From: JBIOHP01 sp044449065
GTDB lineage: Bacteria; Bacteroidota; Ignavibacteria; UBA10030; SZUA-254
Assembly: GCA_044449065.1 (NCBI GenBank)
Contig: JBIOHP010000022.1
Span: 3,958-67,957 of the forward strand
DNA length: 64,000 nucleotides
Direction of reading: 5' to 3'
The notes beneath the pieces are model-generated. The model saw only the letters and a list, made by a program, of their open reading frames with translations. It did not search any database and was not told the origin of the DNA. Within the stretch, counting starts at the first letter, position 1. Each line of letters starts with the position of its first letter. Of this stretch, positions 7,902-17,580 are shown piece after piece. A program made the translations under genes and the position numbers.

Positions 7902-10262
7902 TCACTTCATATACGTCTTCTCTTCCACAAACTCCGTTCTCTTGATAAAATATGTCTGCTCGGCGGAGCATTGCAGCGGGTAGGCGAGTGAATCGAAGCT
8001 TGCGCTGATAGTTTCATGCATCTTTCCTGATCCTACTACTTTAAATTTTAACGGAACGACTATGTTGGTTTCGGGGAACGAGCCGAACATCATGAGCTCC
8101 TTACCCATCGATTCATAATGATACCACGAAGAGATAATTGTTGGGGATTCTTTACCGCCGGTATCATAGGTAAGCGTAATCGTGTAGGGTCTGAATTTCG
8201 AATGAAGTGTCAGGGTAATGTCGTAATTTGCAGTATCGCCGGATTGCGATTTTGTTTCTTTCCTGTCCACATGAAACCATGTTGTATCCATCCTCGCTTT
8301 TCTGGTGAGGTATACTACCGATGTTTTGGATGTGATGGTCGTATCTAATCCGCTGTTTAAGATATGCACGCCTTTCAGATAGTCGCCGCTTTTTATATTT
8401 ACTTCCTGTGAATGTGCGTCCATATCGAATTTTTCGCTTATGCGAACGCTTTTGTACCATAAGTTGCTATATCCCGGTGTGTAAATCAGCACAACAGTCA
8501 TGGCGATAAATGCGAGGATAGAAATCAGCACTAATCCCTTTGACCGCAGACCGCTTCCAATTCCCCTGAAAGCCGGCGTATCCCGTACCACTGCAACAAA
8601 TGCGTATACGAATGGCAGCAGGCACACAGCAAAGAAAAGCACGAAACCGCCGTTCACCATCATCATATATTTTAGCTCGCCGGGTACGCCTGTTCCTAAT
8701 ACGCGCATGATCATGGGGCTCCATTCTGAAAAAATCATGCGCAGCATCGGTAAGGGAGATAACAGGAGAAAAACGATCTTAAACGATGGTCTCCCTATGA
8801 GTATCGCCAAACTTAAGAAGAGCAGGGACAACGCCGGGTAAATTGTCGGTTTCACTCCGAGGAATAGCAGAAGCAGGAAGATAATACATAGAAAGATCGC
8901 CGAGGTAATAAAAAGACCAACAGGACTTTTTGTTAGGGGAAATTTTTTTGTCAGGCGCGCTGTAAATAAGACTCCTATAAAAAATGTAATCGCTGCATAG
9001 ATAAAATATAATCGCTCGTGCGTTATCCATGTATGCCGGACGCCCTGGAATAAACTAATCACATCAGGCGAGTACCAGGCAAAACAGATAAGGATAACAG
9101 AAAAGAGAAATATTTTCAGCCGCGACCATTTTATTTTCGGTTCAAAGATGATCACCGAATATTTTCCGTATAACTTCAGAATCGCACAGATGCAGAGGAA
9201 TATTGAGATTCCATCAAATGTCCACAAGGCCCATAACGGGAGAAAGATAGGTGTTGCGCCAATTAGATAGAGCCAATAATGATCGATTTTACCGACAGGG
9301 ACGCCGTTATCAAAGCGTTCAAATAATTTCACCATCAGGTCGCCGCTTCGCTGCAAGCCGCCCGGTTCAAAATTATCAAAATTATCCCTTGGAGTATGGA
9401 TCGGCTTGGTGACATCTGTGGAAAAATCGATTGCGGGAATTCCCTTCCGCAGAAATGATTCATGGTCGGAGCCCGAACCCTGGGGCATTCCGTAATTGAG
9501 CGCAAACGTGTGGGTCGGATAGCGGAGATTTTTATATCCGAGCGCAGTAAATTCTTCTACTGCCGCTCGTACCAGCCATTTTGGGGCGCTCCCGATATGG
9601 CAATCAGGATCGAGATCGATTATTCCCAGCCCGTTTGCCATATCGATCTGGAGCATCAATGCTATGCTGTCGATTTGAGCAAAATGATCGGCGAAATATT
9701 TGGAACCTTCCAAACCCTGCTCTTCTCCGCTGAAACAACAGAAGACGATGGTCGATTGATTATTTCTTTTTGCAAGAACATGAGCAAGCTCCATCACACT
9801 CGCTGAGCCGGATCCATCGTCATCCGCGCCGGGAATCTCCGGACCTGCCGAATCGATATGCCCGCCGATGCAGATGATGCGTTTTGTCGTTCCATATTTA
9901 ATTCCGACGGCAATGCCGCTGGTTGTATTTGCCCTTGTTGTCGTCAACATCGGCATGACGTAAGCTGTGTCGCAGCCGTACTCCTTGAACTTACCAACTG
10001 CGTATTGCAGCGCTTGTTGATCGCCTGCCGAGCCCATCACGCGCGGACCTATATCCACGCTCAGGTGATGAAGAATATGAAGCGCATTCTCTCCGGAAAA
10101 TTCGGTCTTTTGTTGAGCGTGAGAATTTGGAACTAATATCAACAGCAAGAGAGATAATAACAGAACCGAGCTGCAAAGAGGATTATAATATTTTCTGATT
10201 TGAATCCCGCTTAATTCCGCTGAATCTGGTAGATTATAATGTTTGTAGACAAGAGGTATCAA
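7902..10262 (-). CDS. membrane-bound M28 family zinc peptidase
   Basis: An aminopeptidase-type enzyme of 786 residues. A hydrophobic segment at 31-48 acts as signal or anchor, followed by an extracytoplasmic M28 domain. Two-zinc ligands are visible: GGHIDS (His135, Asp137), GADDDGSGS (Asp147/148), SGEEQG (Glu180/181), QIDMAN (Asp207) and a late His in PIHTPRDNF. About eight to nine membrane segments follow from residue 325 to 610, then a soluble beta-rich C-terminal domain. It resembles the M28-plus-multi-TM architecture of vacuolar/ER peptidases. The start is a TTG at 10262 overlapping the stop of the upstream hydrolase gene by TTGA, so translation is likely coupled. Confidence 0.88.
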   Translation of the reverse strand: MIPLVYKHYNLPDSAELSGIQIRKYYNPLCSSVLLLSLLLLILVPNSHAQQKTEFSGENALHILHHLSVDIGPRVMGSAGDQQALQYAVGKFKEYGCDTAYVMPMLTTTRANTTSGIAVGIKYGTTKRIICIGGHIDSAGPEIPGADDDGSGSASVMELAHVLAKRNNQSTIVFCCFSGEEQGLEGSKYFADHFAQIDSIALMLQIDMANGLGIIDLDPDCHIGSAPKWLVRAAVEEFTALGYKNLRYPTHTFALNYGMPQGSGSDHESFLRKGIPAIDFSTDVTKPIHTPRDNFDNFEPGGLQRSGDLMVKLFERFDNGVPVGKIDHYWLYLIGATPIFLPLWALWTFDGISIFLCICAILKLYGKYSVIIFEPKIKWSRLKIFLFSVILICFAWYSPDVISLFQGVRHTWITHERLYFIYAAITFFIGVLFTARLTKKFPLTKSPVGLFITSAIFLCIIFLLLLFLGVKPTIYPALSLLFLSLAILIGRPSFKIVFLLLSPLPMLRMIFSEWSPMIMRVLGTGVPGELKYMMMVNGGFVLFFAVCLLPFVYAFVAVVRDTPAFRGIGSGLRSKGLVLISILAFIAMTVVLIYTPGYSNLWYKSVRISEKFDMDAHSQEVNIKSGDYLKGVHILNSGLDTTITSKTSVVYLTRKARMDTTWFHVDRKETKSQSGDTANYDITLTLHSKFRPYTITLTYDTGGKESPTIISSWYHYESMGKELMMFGSFPETNIVVPLKFKVVGSGKMHETISASFDSLAYPLQCSAEQTYFIKRTEFVEEKTYMK

Positions 10263-11164
10263 GACAGGTTCCTTTCAAAAAAATCGATCAGTTTATTTTC
10301 GTACGCAATACCGGCAATTTTCCAAGTATCATTATGCCGGGCATTTTCAATGGGGAAAACATCTTTAGGTTGATTCGCGTAATCGTATAACCTGAGTGAA
10401 TATTGGTAATTGATGAGGTGATCGTCTTTGCCGTAGATAATTAAAATTGGGACATGAACATTCGTCACAGCCCGGAGCGGGGAAACATCGCGGGCTTTAA
10501 AATTGGCTTTCATTTCGGAGCGTTTAATGACGATGTTTCGGAGGTAATGGAACGGGAGCTTGATCATCCGTTTCTGATAGTCGTCGAAAATCGTACGAAG
10601 GGTAGCGAAAGAGTTTTCAGCAGTGACTGCGGCAATGCGTTTATCAACGGCTGCCGCCTGGATAGCAACAGCCGCGCCCATGGAAGTTCCAAAGAGTCCG
10701 ATTTTGCCGGGAGTGATGTCCCTTCGCGACATAAGATAATCGATGATAGTGCGGACGTCGTCTTTTTCGAAATATCCATAAGTACAAAACGCTCCATCGC
10801 TCAAACCATGCCTCCGTGCATCATACAGGAACACATTGTAATCTTGGTTATGCATAAGATTTGCAAAGCGCAACCCGTCGATTTTGCAATCGCCGACACC
10901 ATGGAGATAAATGATCGTTCCTTTCGGTTTCTCCGCTTTGATGAGCCAGGTATTAAGTTTGAGATTGCCATCGACAATGATGTTGATTTCCTCATAGGGG
11001 AGATGGAGCTCGGCGGGTGTCACCGCCAACCCGAGGTTGCGGTAATAGTCGGCGCGACGGCGACGGGGATGCAGCAGCAGCGTTGGTCCGACGAGCAGTA
11101 AAATTATGGTGACGCTGACCAGAAATGCAAACAGCGCCAATCCAAGTGCATAGAGGAAGAGCAT
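10259..11164 (-). CDS. membrane-anchored alpha/beta hydrolase
   Basis: A 301-residue serine hydrolase (BAAT/ABHD13-like family). The N-terminal hydrophobic segment at residues 5-30 is followed by basic HPRRRR, which suggests an inner-membrane anchor. The oxyanion region is YLHGVGD (86-92), the nucleophile elbow GTSMG with Ser161, the acid in IYGKDDHLIN and the histidine in NARHNDTW near the C-terminus. The substrate is unknown; an ester or peptide derivative is likely. It is first of a two-gene unit with the M28 peptidase (4-bp overlap), which hints at joint hydrolysis of peptides or lipids at the envelope. Confidence 0.88.
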   Translation of the reverse strand: MLFLYALGLALFAFLVSVTIILLLVGPTLLLHPRRRRADYYRNLGLAVTPAELHLPYEEINIIVDGNLKLNTWLIKAEKPKGTIIYLHGVGDCKIDGLRFANLMHNQDYNVFLYDARRHGLSDGAFCTYGYFEKDDVRTIIDYLMSRRDITPGKIGLFGTSMGAAVAIQAAAVDKRIAAVTAENSFATLRTIFDDYQKRMIKLPFHYLRNIVIKRSEMKANFKARDVSPLRAVTNVHVPILIIYGKDDHLINYQYSLRLYDYANQPKDVFPIENARHNDTWKIAGIAYENKLIDFFERNLS

Positions 11165-11302
11165 AGAGATAAAAGTTAAATAATTATACGGAAAAATTAG
11201 CTCGAAACAAAGGTATGCGAGAAGGGGTTGTTACGAATTACATCCATTGATTTTCATAGAATTTCAACAAATGATAATATTTTATTGTATATTTTCCACG
11301 GT

Positions 11303-12421
11303 ATGAAAGATAATCCTAAAATTGCGATTGTACACGATTGGTTAACGGGCATGCGCGGCGGCGAGAAAGCGCTGGAAGTGCTTTGTGAGCTTTATCCCGA
11401 CGCCACTCTTTTTACGCTCGTTCATAAAAAGGGAAGCGTAAGTGAAACAATCGAACGGATGCGCATTGAAACATCCATGATCCAAAAAATGCCCGGGGGG
11501 ATTGAACACTATCAACATTATTTGCCCCTCTATCCGGCGGCTGTGAAAAATTTTAATTTGCGGGAATACGATCTTGTTATTTCCAGCAGCCATGCCGCTG
11601 CCAAGGCAGTTACGGTCCGGCGCGGGGCGGTTCATATTTGTTATTGCTATACGCCCATGCGGTATATCTGGGACCAATATGATCAATATTTTGGAAAAGA
11701 TAAGGCGCCTCTATACATCCGTATGACTATGAAAATGATCGTCGGATATTTACGCGAGTGGGATAAACGCACCGCACAGCATGTCGGTCATTTCATTGCA
11801 ATATCAACTAATGTGCAGGAGCGGATCCAGCGTATTTACAATCGTGAAGCTTTTGTCATTTATCCGCCGGTGGATATTAACCGTTTTAAAGTCGAAAAAA
11901 CCAATAAAGGGTTTTACCTCATTGTTGCGGCGCTTGTCCCGTACAAGCGCGTCGATATTGCCGTCAGAGCATTTACCAAATTAAATCAGGAATTGGTGGT
12001 AATCGGTAAAGGATCTGAATTGAAAGACCTTCAGTCAATTGCCGGCAAAACAATTAAAATATTAGGATGGGTAGATGACAATGAACTCGCCCGGTATTAC
12101 GCCGAATGCAAGGCATTCGTATTCCCTGGCGAAGAGGATTTTGGGATTGTTCCGGTTGAGGCGATGGCGTCGGGTAAGCCAGTCATTGCTTACGGCAAGG
12201 GCGGCTTGCTTGAAACGGTGGTAGAAGGCAGAACGGGGATATTTTTTCATGAGCAAACACCCGAAAGTTTGATTGCGGCTGTGCAAAAATTTCAGACCAT
12301 GAATTTAGATCCCGAGGTTATCCGGAGTCATGCCGTTCAGTTCGACCGCGCCATATTCAAAAAGAGAATGGAAAGTTTTATCAGGGAGAGGTGGGAAGAA
12401 CGGAAATCGATCCCAAAATGA
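11303..12421 (+). CDS. glycosyltransferase family 4 (mannosyltransferase WbaZ-like)
   Basis: A 372-residue GT-B enzyme that transfers a nucleotide-activated sugar, probably in polysaccharide or lipopolysaccharide assembly at the inner face of the membrane. The N-terminal domain opens KIAIVHDWLTGMRGGEKALE; the C-terminal domain has IVAALVPYKRVDIA and FPGEEDFGIVPVEAMASGKP, whose EDFGI..VEAM stretch is the nucleotide-sugar E-x7-E motif of the GT4 family. The start at 11303 (MKDNPKIAIVHDW) is preferred; an upstream in-frame start at 11228 adds 25 non-family residues. It stands alone between divergent or unrelated genes. Confidence 0.9.
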   Translation: MKDNPKIAIVHDWLTGMRGGEKALEVLCELYPDATLFTLVHKKGSVSETIERMRIETSMIQKMPGGIEHYQHYLPLYPAAVKNFNLREYDLVISSSHAAAKAVTVRRGAVHICYCYTPMRYIWDQYDQYFGKDKAPLYIRMTMKMIVGYLREWDKRTAQHVGHFIAISTNVQERIQRIYNREAFVIYPPVDINRFKVEKTNKGFYLIVAALVPYKRVDIAVRAFTKLNQELVVIGKGSELKDLQSIAGKTIKILGWVDDNELARYYAECKAFVFPGEEDFGIVPVEAMASGKPVIAYGKGGLLETVVEGRTGIFFHEQTPESLIAAVQKFQTMNLDPEVIRSHAVQFDRAIFKKRMESFIRERWEERKSIPK

Positions 12422-12515
12422 AAAATGCGGGAACACACAAATGCTTTTCCATGATACCCGCGATTGATCTTCGGTGCATATAGGTTAACGGTGATCTTAT
12501 AACTAGTACTATATC

Positions 12516-12546
12516 TTGATTTTCCTTCAAAATTTCTCTAATTTTG
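12516..12546 (+). promoter_or_regulatory. Bacteroidota-type promoter for the patatin/BamA gene
   Basis: TTG at 12516-12518, a 20-bp spacer and TAATTTTG at 12539-12546, matching the TTG-N19-21-TAnnTTTG pattern described for the primary sigma factor of Bacteroidota. It lies 35 bp before the ATG. Confidence 0.4.
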
Positions 12547-12580
12547 ATTACTACCATTACGTAAACCCTTTTAACGATTG

Positions 12581-15304
12581 ATGAAGAAGTACGTTCTCAT
12601 ATCTCTATTGACAGCTCTGTTGCCCATCATTCTCTGCGCACAACAAAATATATTGATTCATCCACCTGCAAAGGGGGGGACATATAAAGGATTTCATTTT
12701 CAATCGAGCAGACCTACCACGAGGCCGAAAATCGGGTTGGTTTTGAGCGGCGGAGGGGCGCGCGGTCTGGCGCAGATTGGCGTCCTTCGTGTTCTCGAAG
12801 AACATCACATACCCATCGATCTTATCGTGGGAAATAGTTTGGGAAGTGTGGTCGGCGGGTTGTACGCTTCCGGATATACTATTGCCGAATTGGAGAGTAT
12901 CGCCATTCACAGCGACTGGAATAAACTGCTATCGTTCAGCGAGGAAACCAACCGCAATGATCTTTTCGTTGAGCAGAAACAAGCGAGCTCCATCGGGTAC
13001 CTCACTGTACGGTTCGATGGAATGCAGCCGGTCATTCCCTCGTCCATATCGGGCGGCCAGTTACTCACTAATTTTTTCATGAATCTTTCTCTCCAGGCGC
13101 TCTACCACCCCGATACAAGTTTTGACGATCTGAAGATTCCCTACCGTGCAGTTGCCACCGATCTGTATCATGGTAAACGGGAAATCCTGGATCATGGTTC
13201 GCTCGCGGAAGCGATGCGCGCAAGTGTCACGGTGCCATTTCTCTATACCCCGCTGGAGCGGGATTCCATGGCGCTGGTGGATGGCGGCCTGTTATCGAAT
13301 ATTCCCGTAGATGTTGCAAAATCTCTGGGGTGCGATATCATCATCGTCGTGAATTCAACGAGCAGTCTTCGTCATGAATCGCATTTCGGCGCGCCATGGG
13401 AGATCGCGGATCAAATAATGACGATCATGATGCAATCGGCAAACCAGTTGCAAATGGATCAAGCGAATATCATCATTACCCCGGACGTCGGTGATCACTC
13501 CGTATCACAATTCGATAGCATTTACACGCTTATCCAAGCCGGCGATAGAGAAGCGGAGAAGTATGTCGGGGCTATCCAGGAACTGATCAGAGAAAAAAGT
13601 TCTCCCGTTGCGTCGCAATATGGCAATAAAATATATAAGAATGCCAGCGTTATGTTTACCGGCGATAGTTTGCCCCCCTCAATTTACCATCGTATTGAAG
13701 TTCACAAGATGGCAAACGAGTTTGATATCCGGTCTCTCGAAGAAGATGTGTCCTTAATTTATGATACAGGCGATTATCGCGACGTATCATGCGAGATCAT
13801 CGAACATGCAAGCCCCCCCGATATTATCTATCATTCGGTGTTCAATCCGCGGATTAAGAAAGTTACCTTCTCCGGAAATTCCGTTCTACCGAACGATACA
13901 ATTGAGAAGAAAATTTCCCGGCTTAACGGAACAATATTGAACAATGCCAATATCGATCGCGCTCTCGAGGGAGTGCTCGAATATTACCGGCAGAATAAAT
14001 ATTCACTCGCACGCGTTGAATCGGTTAACGTCGATTCTTCATCCGGGATGGTGAAAATACAATTCAACGAGGGGAGACTGGAAGATATTAAGTTTGAAGG
14101 GAATGACAAAACGAAAGATTACGTCATCCGGCGCGAGTTTCCATTGGATCCCAATGATGTTTTTAATCTCGATAAAGTACGCGAGGGGCTTATTAATATT
14201 GCCAGCACGGGTTTGTTCCAATATGTCCTTGTCGATGTCCGATATCATGACCGGAAACCGACCATTATCCTCAAGGTGAAGGAACAACCGAGCGAGCTGC
14301 TACTTCTTGGGCTTCACGGGGACAACGAGCACGGGTTGGTCAGCATCATCAATGTGCACGACGCCAACTTCCTCGGTGCCGGAATGGATTTAGGCATGCT
14401 CCTCCGGTACGGATTACGGGATAGGGGCGTCACGCTGGGATACAAAGCTACAAGAATATTTGATACGTACTTTACATTCGATCTAAAATCGTATTTTAAT
14501 TCGAGAGATATTTTTACTTATATGGACGATCCGAATAGTTCCCCGCTGCATTGGGAGCGGATTGAAAACGGCAGGTACCGGGAGAATAAATATGGAGGTT
14601 CATTCACCTTTGGAAGCCAGGTGGAACGGCTGGGGAGCGTGACGGGACAATTCCATGCGGAAGAACAACAGATCGAAGCTATCTCCGGATTCGGATATAC
14701 TCCCGATACCTACCGGTTGGTAGATATAAAGCTGCAAACTACTCTTGATACGGAGGATAAGTTTGTTTTTCCCACCAACGGAACGTTCTTCAATTTTTAC
14801 TACGATTGGGCGTCAAAAAATATCGGCAGCGAAATCGCTTTTAGCAAGATCGGCATTAATTACGAGTCGTACCTGACGCTCTTGAACCGGCACACCTTTC
14901 GTCCTAAAGTTACGTTCGGTTTTGCCGATCAGACGCTGCCCTTAACAGAACAATTCAGTCTTGGCGGTTACAATTCGTTCCTCGGATTGTTGGAAGACGA
15001 CAGCCGTGGGAGACAGCTCTTCCTCATTAACATGTTATACTCGTATTTCGCTCCCTTTAAACTAATTTTTGACACGCATCTCATGCTGCGGTATGATCTC
15101 GGCACAATTTCAACTATCCCTGAGCAATTAAAGTTAAATACATTCCGGCATGGAATTGGCGCGATTATAGGCCTCGATACGCCGCTCGGCGCCGCAGAGT
15201 TCGGCGCAGGCATAAGTTTTATCTTCAAACGCACTCTGCCGAATCAACCGTTAAGCAACGGACCTCTGCTGTTTTATTTTTCGGTTGGACCCTCGATCTA
15301 TTAA
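12581..15304 (+). CDS. patatin-like phospholipase with POTRA and BamA-type barrel
   Basis: An outer-membrane protein of 907 residues. A signal peptide (1-20, ending ILCAQ) precedes a patatin lipase domain. That domain has the oxyanion loop SGGGARG (56-62), nucleophile GNSLG with Ser86, and DGG with Asp234. Then come one or two POTRA-like domains (about 440-580) and a C-terminal 16-strand Omp85/surface-antigen barrel ending in an aromatic-rich FYFSVGPSIY. This architecture is that of PlpD-type (type Vd) proteins and their Bacteroidota relatives, in which the lipase is displayed or kept in the periplasm. The catalytic Ser-Asp dyad is intact. ATG at 12581 is preferred over a TTG three bases earlier. 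Confidence 0.92.
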   Translation: MKKYVLISLLTALLPIILCAQQNILIHPPAKGGTYKGFHFQSSRPTTRPKIGLVLSGGGARGLAQIGVLRVLEEHHIPIDLIVGNSLGSVVGGLYASGYTIAELESIAIHSDWNKLLSFSEETNRNDLFVEQKQASSIGYLTVRFDGMQPVIPSSISGGQLLTNFFMNLSLQALYHPDTSFDDLKIPYRAVATDLYHGKREILDHGSLAEAMRASVTVPFLYTPLERDSMALVDGGLLSNIPVDVAKSLGCDIIIVVNSTSSLRHESHFGAPWEIADQIMTIMMQSANQLQMDQANIIITPDVGDHSVSQFDSIYTLIQAGDREAEKYVGAIQELIREKSSPVASQYGNKIYKNASVMFTGDSLPPSIYHRIEVHKMANEFDIRSLEEDVSLIYDTGDYRDVSCEIIEHASPPDIIYHSVFNPRIKKVTFSGNSVLPNDTIEKKISRLNGTILNNANIDRALEGVLEYYRQNKYSLARVESVNVDSSSGMVKIQFNEGRLEDIKFEGNDKTKDYVIRREFPLDPNDVFNLDKVREGLINIASTGLFQYVLVDVRYHDRKPTIILKVKEQPSELLLLGLHGDNEHGLVSIINVHDANFLGAGMDLGMLLRYGLRDRGVTLGYKATRIFDTYFTFDLKSYFNSRDIFTYMDDPNSSPLHWERIENGRYRENKYGGSFTFGSQVERLGSVTGQFHAEEQQIEAISGFGYTPDTYRLVDIKLQTTLDTEDKFVFPTNGTFFNFYYDWASKNIGSEIAFSKIGINYESYLTLLNRHTFRPKVTFGFADQTLPLTEQFSLGGYNSFLGLLEDDSRGRQLFLINMLYSYFAPFKLIFDTHLMLRYDLGTISTIPEQLKLNTFRHGIGAIIGLDTPLGAAEFGAGISFIFKRTLPNQPLSNGPLLFYFSVGPSIY

Positions 15305-15386
15305 GGAGTGTTAGCGGAAACATCATCATGGATGCATTCCTTCCGCCGCTAATCGCTGAATATTATCCGCCCTTCTGAAGATTAGC

Positions 15387-17423
15387 TTATTTAGTAACCG
15401 CTTTTTTTTCCTTTAGCCGGAGTATCTCCGCGGCTTTTTCCTTCTCGTGGTTCCTGCTCAACAAGCCAGCGAGGGAATCGTACGCTTCACCGCGCGTGGA
15501 ATCCAGAGCAATAACCTGCCGGTAATTCTGAACTGCATTCTGGTAATCGCCTTTCCGTGAATAGAGAACTCCTAAATTCATAAAACCGCCGAAATATTTC
15601 GGCTCAAGAGATACAGTTTTGGCGAAGCAGGAGATTGCTTCATCGATCTGGTTGTTCAGGGCGTAGAATTTTCCCAGGTAATTAAATGCTTTTACCGAGG
15701 TGGTGTCGGCTATCACTGCTTTCAGATAGTACCCTCCGGCGCCGCGAGGATTGTTTGCCGCAGTCTGACGATCTGCCGCCGTGATGCAAAAGCCGATGTA
15801 TTTCTCCCGCACGGAAGCATTCGACGGGTCGGCTTCCATCCATTTATGAAAGGATTCGTCGGCAAGCGAATCATATTTCCCGTGTGTTGCCATGCAGGCG
15901 ACAATCAGATTCTCATACCCAGTCGGGAAATCCGGATAAATGGCATTGAATTTTTTCCATAGTATCACCGTCGTTTCCAGATCGCCGTTGAGATAATAGT
16001 ATTTGCTGAGATGAAGAGTCCCGTTAAAAGACGCGTTTCGTGAATCGATCCGGTCGTCAAAAAGCGATTCGGCGCGGGCAATGGGGGGATCAACGGACGC
16101 ATTCAAGATAAACCAGTGAGCGCTATGGAGCAGTAACATGGGAAGAATAAGTGTGAAAATTTTCACGGCACCTTTACCACTATACTGCAATAGAAGATAC
16201 GCCAGGTAGAGCTGTACCATCAATAACCAGGGAGCGGTAACATCCCAATCCTTGGCGGTGCCGAGGTCAAATTTTGCGACGAAGAGGAAGCCGAGGAAGA
16301 AAATTGTTGCGAGTGTAAAAAAAATGTTCATTGGATTTGCTATAAATAATCGGCGCTCGCGGATAATAAAAATTCCCGCAAAGAATAATCCGAATGGAGC
16401 CGATAATAAGAGCAAATTGCCTAACTCAAGAAAATGGTACGGAGAGAAAAGCGTGAATGCCTGCGATCCGTCATTGACAGGGAAGAACCATAAATAATGG
16501 GCGTAGGGTTCATCCGGAAACACGCGGTCAGTGTGACCATCGAGCATCAGATAGACCGCTCCAATGAATAACACGCCGGATGTAATGGCTAAAAGAATTT
16601 TTCCGACGCCGTTCTGTTTCCATTCCAGGTATCCGAGGTATAACAGAGCCGGTGAAATGACGATGGCGATGATATGAGTCGCCAGGAGGAGATAATACGA
16701 CAGGCAGACAAAAATGAATGAAGCTTTCTTTTTGTGGTACAGCACCGCTGCCAGGAGGAATGGCATCAATGAGAAAACAACCACCGAATAAATTTCGACA
16801 TATCCGAAAAATAACTGCATCGATGGCAGCAGGAGGAGAAACAGGAAGAATAAAAATCGTTTTTCAGCGGCATCAAACAATTCGCGGGCAAGATAATAAC
16901 CCATCACGATGACGGCTGCTCCCAGCAATAGTTCTCCCGCAAGGAAAGCGTTTTTTACCGCCGGATAAACGGTGGTACCCAGGGCGTTCATCATCCAGTA
17001 GAAGTATAATAGAGCGAGAGGTTCGCGGGTAATATTTAAATCATGAGAGCCATCGAATGTATGCACGTAATTGTTAACCAACAGGAAGCTATCGCCGAGG
17101 AGTGGAACTTCTATCCTCAGAAGATATGCTATTGCGATGAATATTGCGATAGTAACTCCGAGAAAGAAAAAAGGTTTCTTTTCCATCGTGAGAGAACCGC
17201 TTTTGATCAGGTTGTCTAATTTCCCGGTTCTGGAGAGATAAATTCCACCAATTGAAAGCAATACGAAAAGAATAAGATACGGTATCGGGAGAAAATGAAA
17301 GAGATTTATTCCCCATGCGATAGGAGAATACCATAATCCTCCCACCACTTCGATTACGACGAGGCAGATAGAGAAAATCAGAGTATAATGATAGAGAGAT
17401 GGATTCTCTTCGGTAGTTTTCAC
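15387..17423 (-). CDS. multi-pass membrane protein with C-terminal TPR
   Basis: A 678-residue protein. About eleven to twelve membrane segments occupy residues 15-440, including an ER-like motif with R..LALLYFYWMMNALG. Four TPR units follow (about 480-675: YYLKAV...FNYLGKFYALN, GGFMNLGVLYSRKG, EAYDSLAGLL). The layout resembles GT-C-fold glycosyltransferase-like proteins with TPR tails. I do not recognise a defined catalytic family, although acidic residues in the first loops would fit one. The start is GTG at 17423; no closer ATG gives the first membrane helix. It is divergently transcribed from the GT9 gene, which also suggests an envelope-glycan role. Confidence 0.75.
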   Translation of the reverse strand: MKTTEENPSLYHYTLIFSICLVVIEVVGGLWYSPIAWGINLFHFLPIPYLILFVLLSIGGIYLSRTGKLDNLIKSGSLTMEKKPFFFLGVTIAIFIAIAYLLRIEVPLLGDSFLLVNNYVHTFDGSHDLNITREPLALLYFYWMMNALGTTVYPAVKNAFLAGELLLGAAVIVMGYYLARELFDAAEKRFLFFLFLLLLPSMQLFFGYVEIYSVVVFSLMPFLLAAVLYHKKKASFIFVCLSYYLLLATHIIAIVISPALLYLGYLEWKQNGVGKILLAITSGVLFIGAVYLMLDGHTDRVFPDEPYAHYLWFFPVNDGSQAFTLFSPYHFLELGNLLLLSAPFGLFFAGIFIIRERRLFIANPMNIFFTLATIFFLGFLFVAKFDLGTAKDWDVTAPWLLMVQLYLAYLLLQYSGKGAVKIFTLILPMLLLHSAHWFILNASVDPPIARAESLFDDRIDSRNASFNGTLHLSKYYYLNGDLETTVILWKKFNAIYPDFPTGYENLIVACMATHGKYDSLADESFHKWMEADPSNASVREKYIGFCITAADRQTAANNPRGAGGYYLKAVIADTTSVKAFNYLGKFYALNNQIDEAISCFAKTVSLEPKYFGGFMNLGVLYSRKGDYQNAVQNYRQVIALDSTRGEAYDSLAGLLSRNHEKEKAAEILRLKEKKAVTK

Positions 17424-17580
17424 TGATTGTTTGGTAACGAGATGATTTTCTTGTTAAGATAACGAAAGCTGTCTAAATTTCAAAAACTCATTATTATTTC
17501 TCCCTGGTTCTCATATAATCTAAGAGTTTACCCGAGGGGGGGTAGGCGGACGGAACGAAGGGAATGCGTAAACCAAATTT

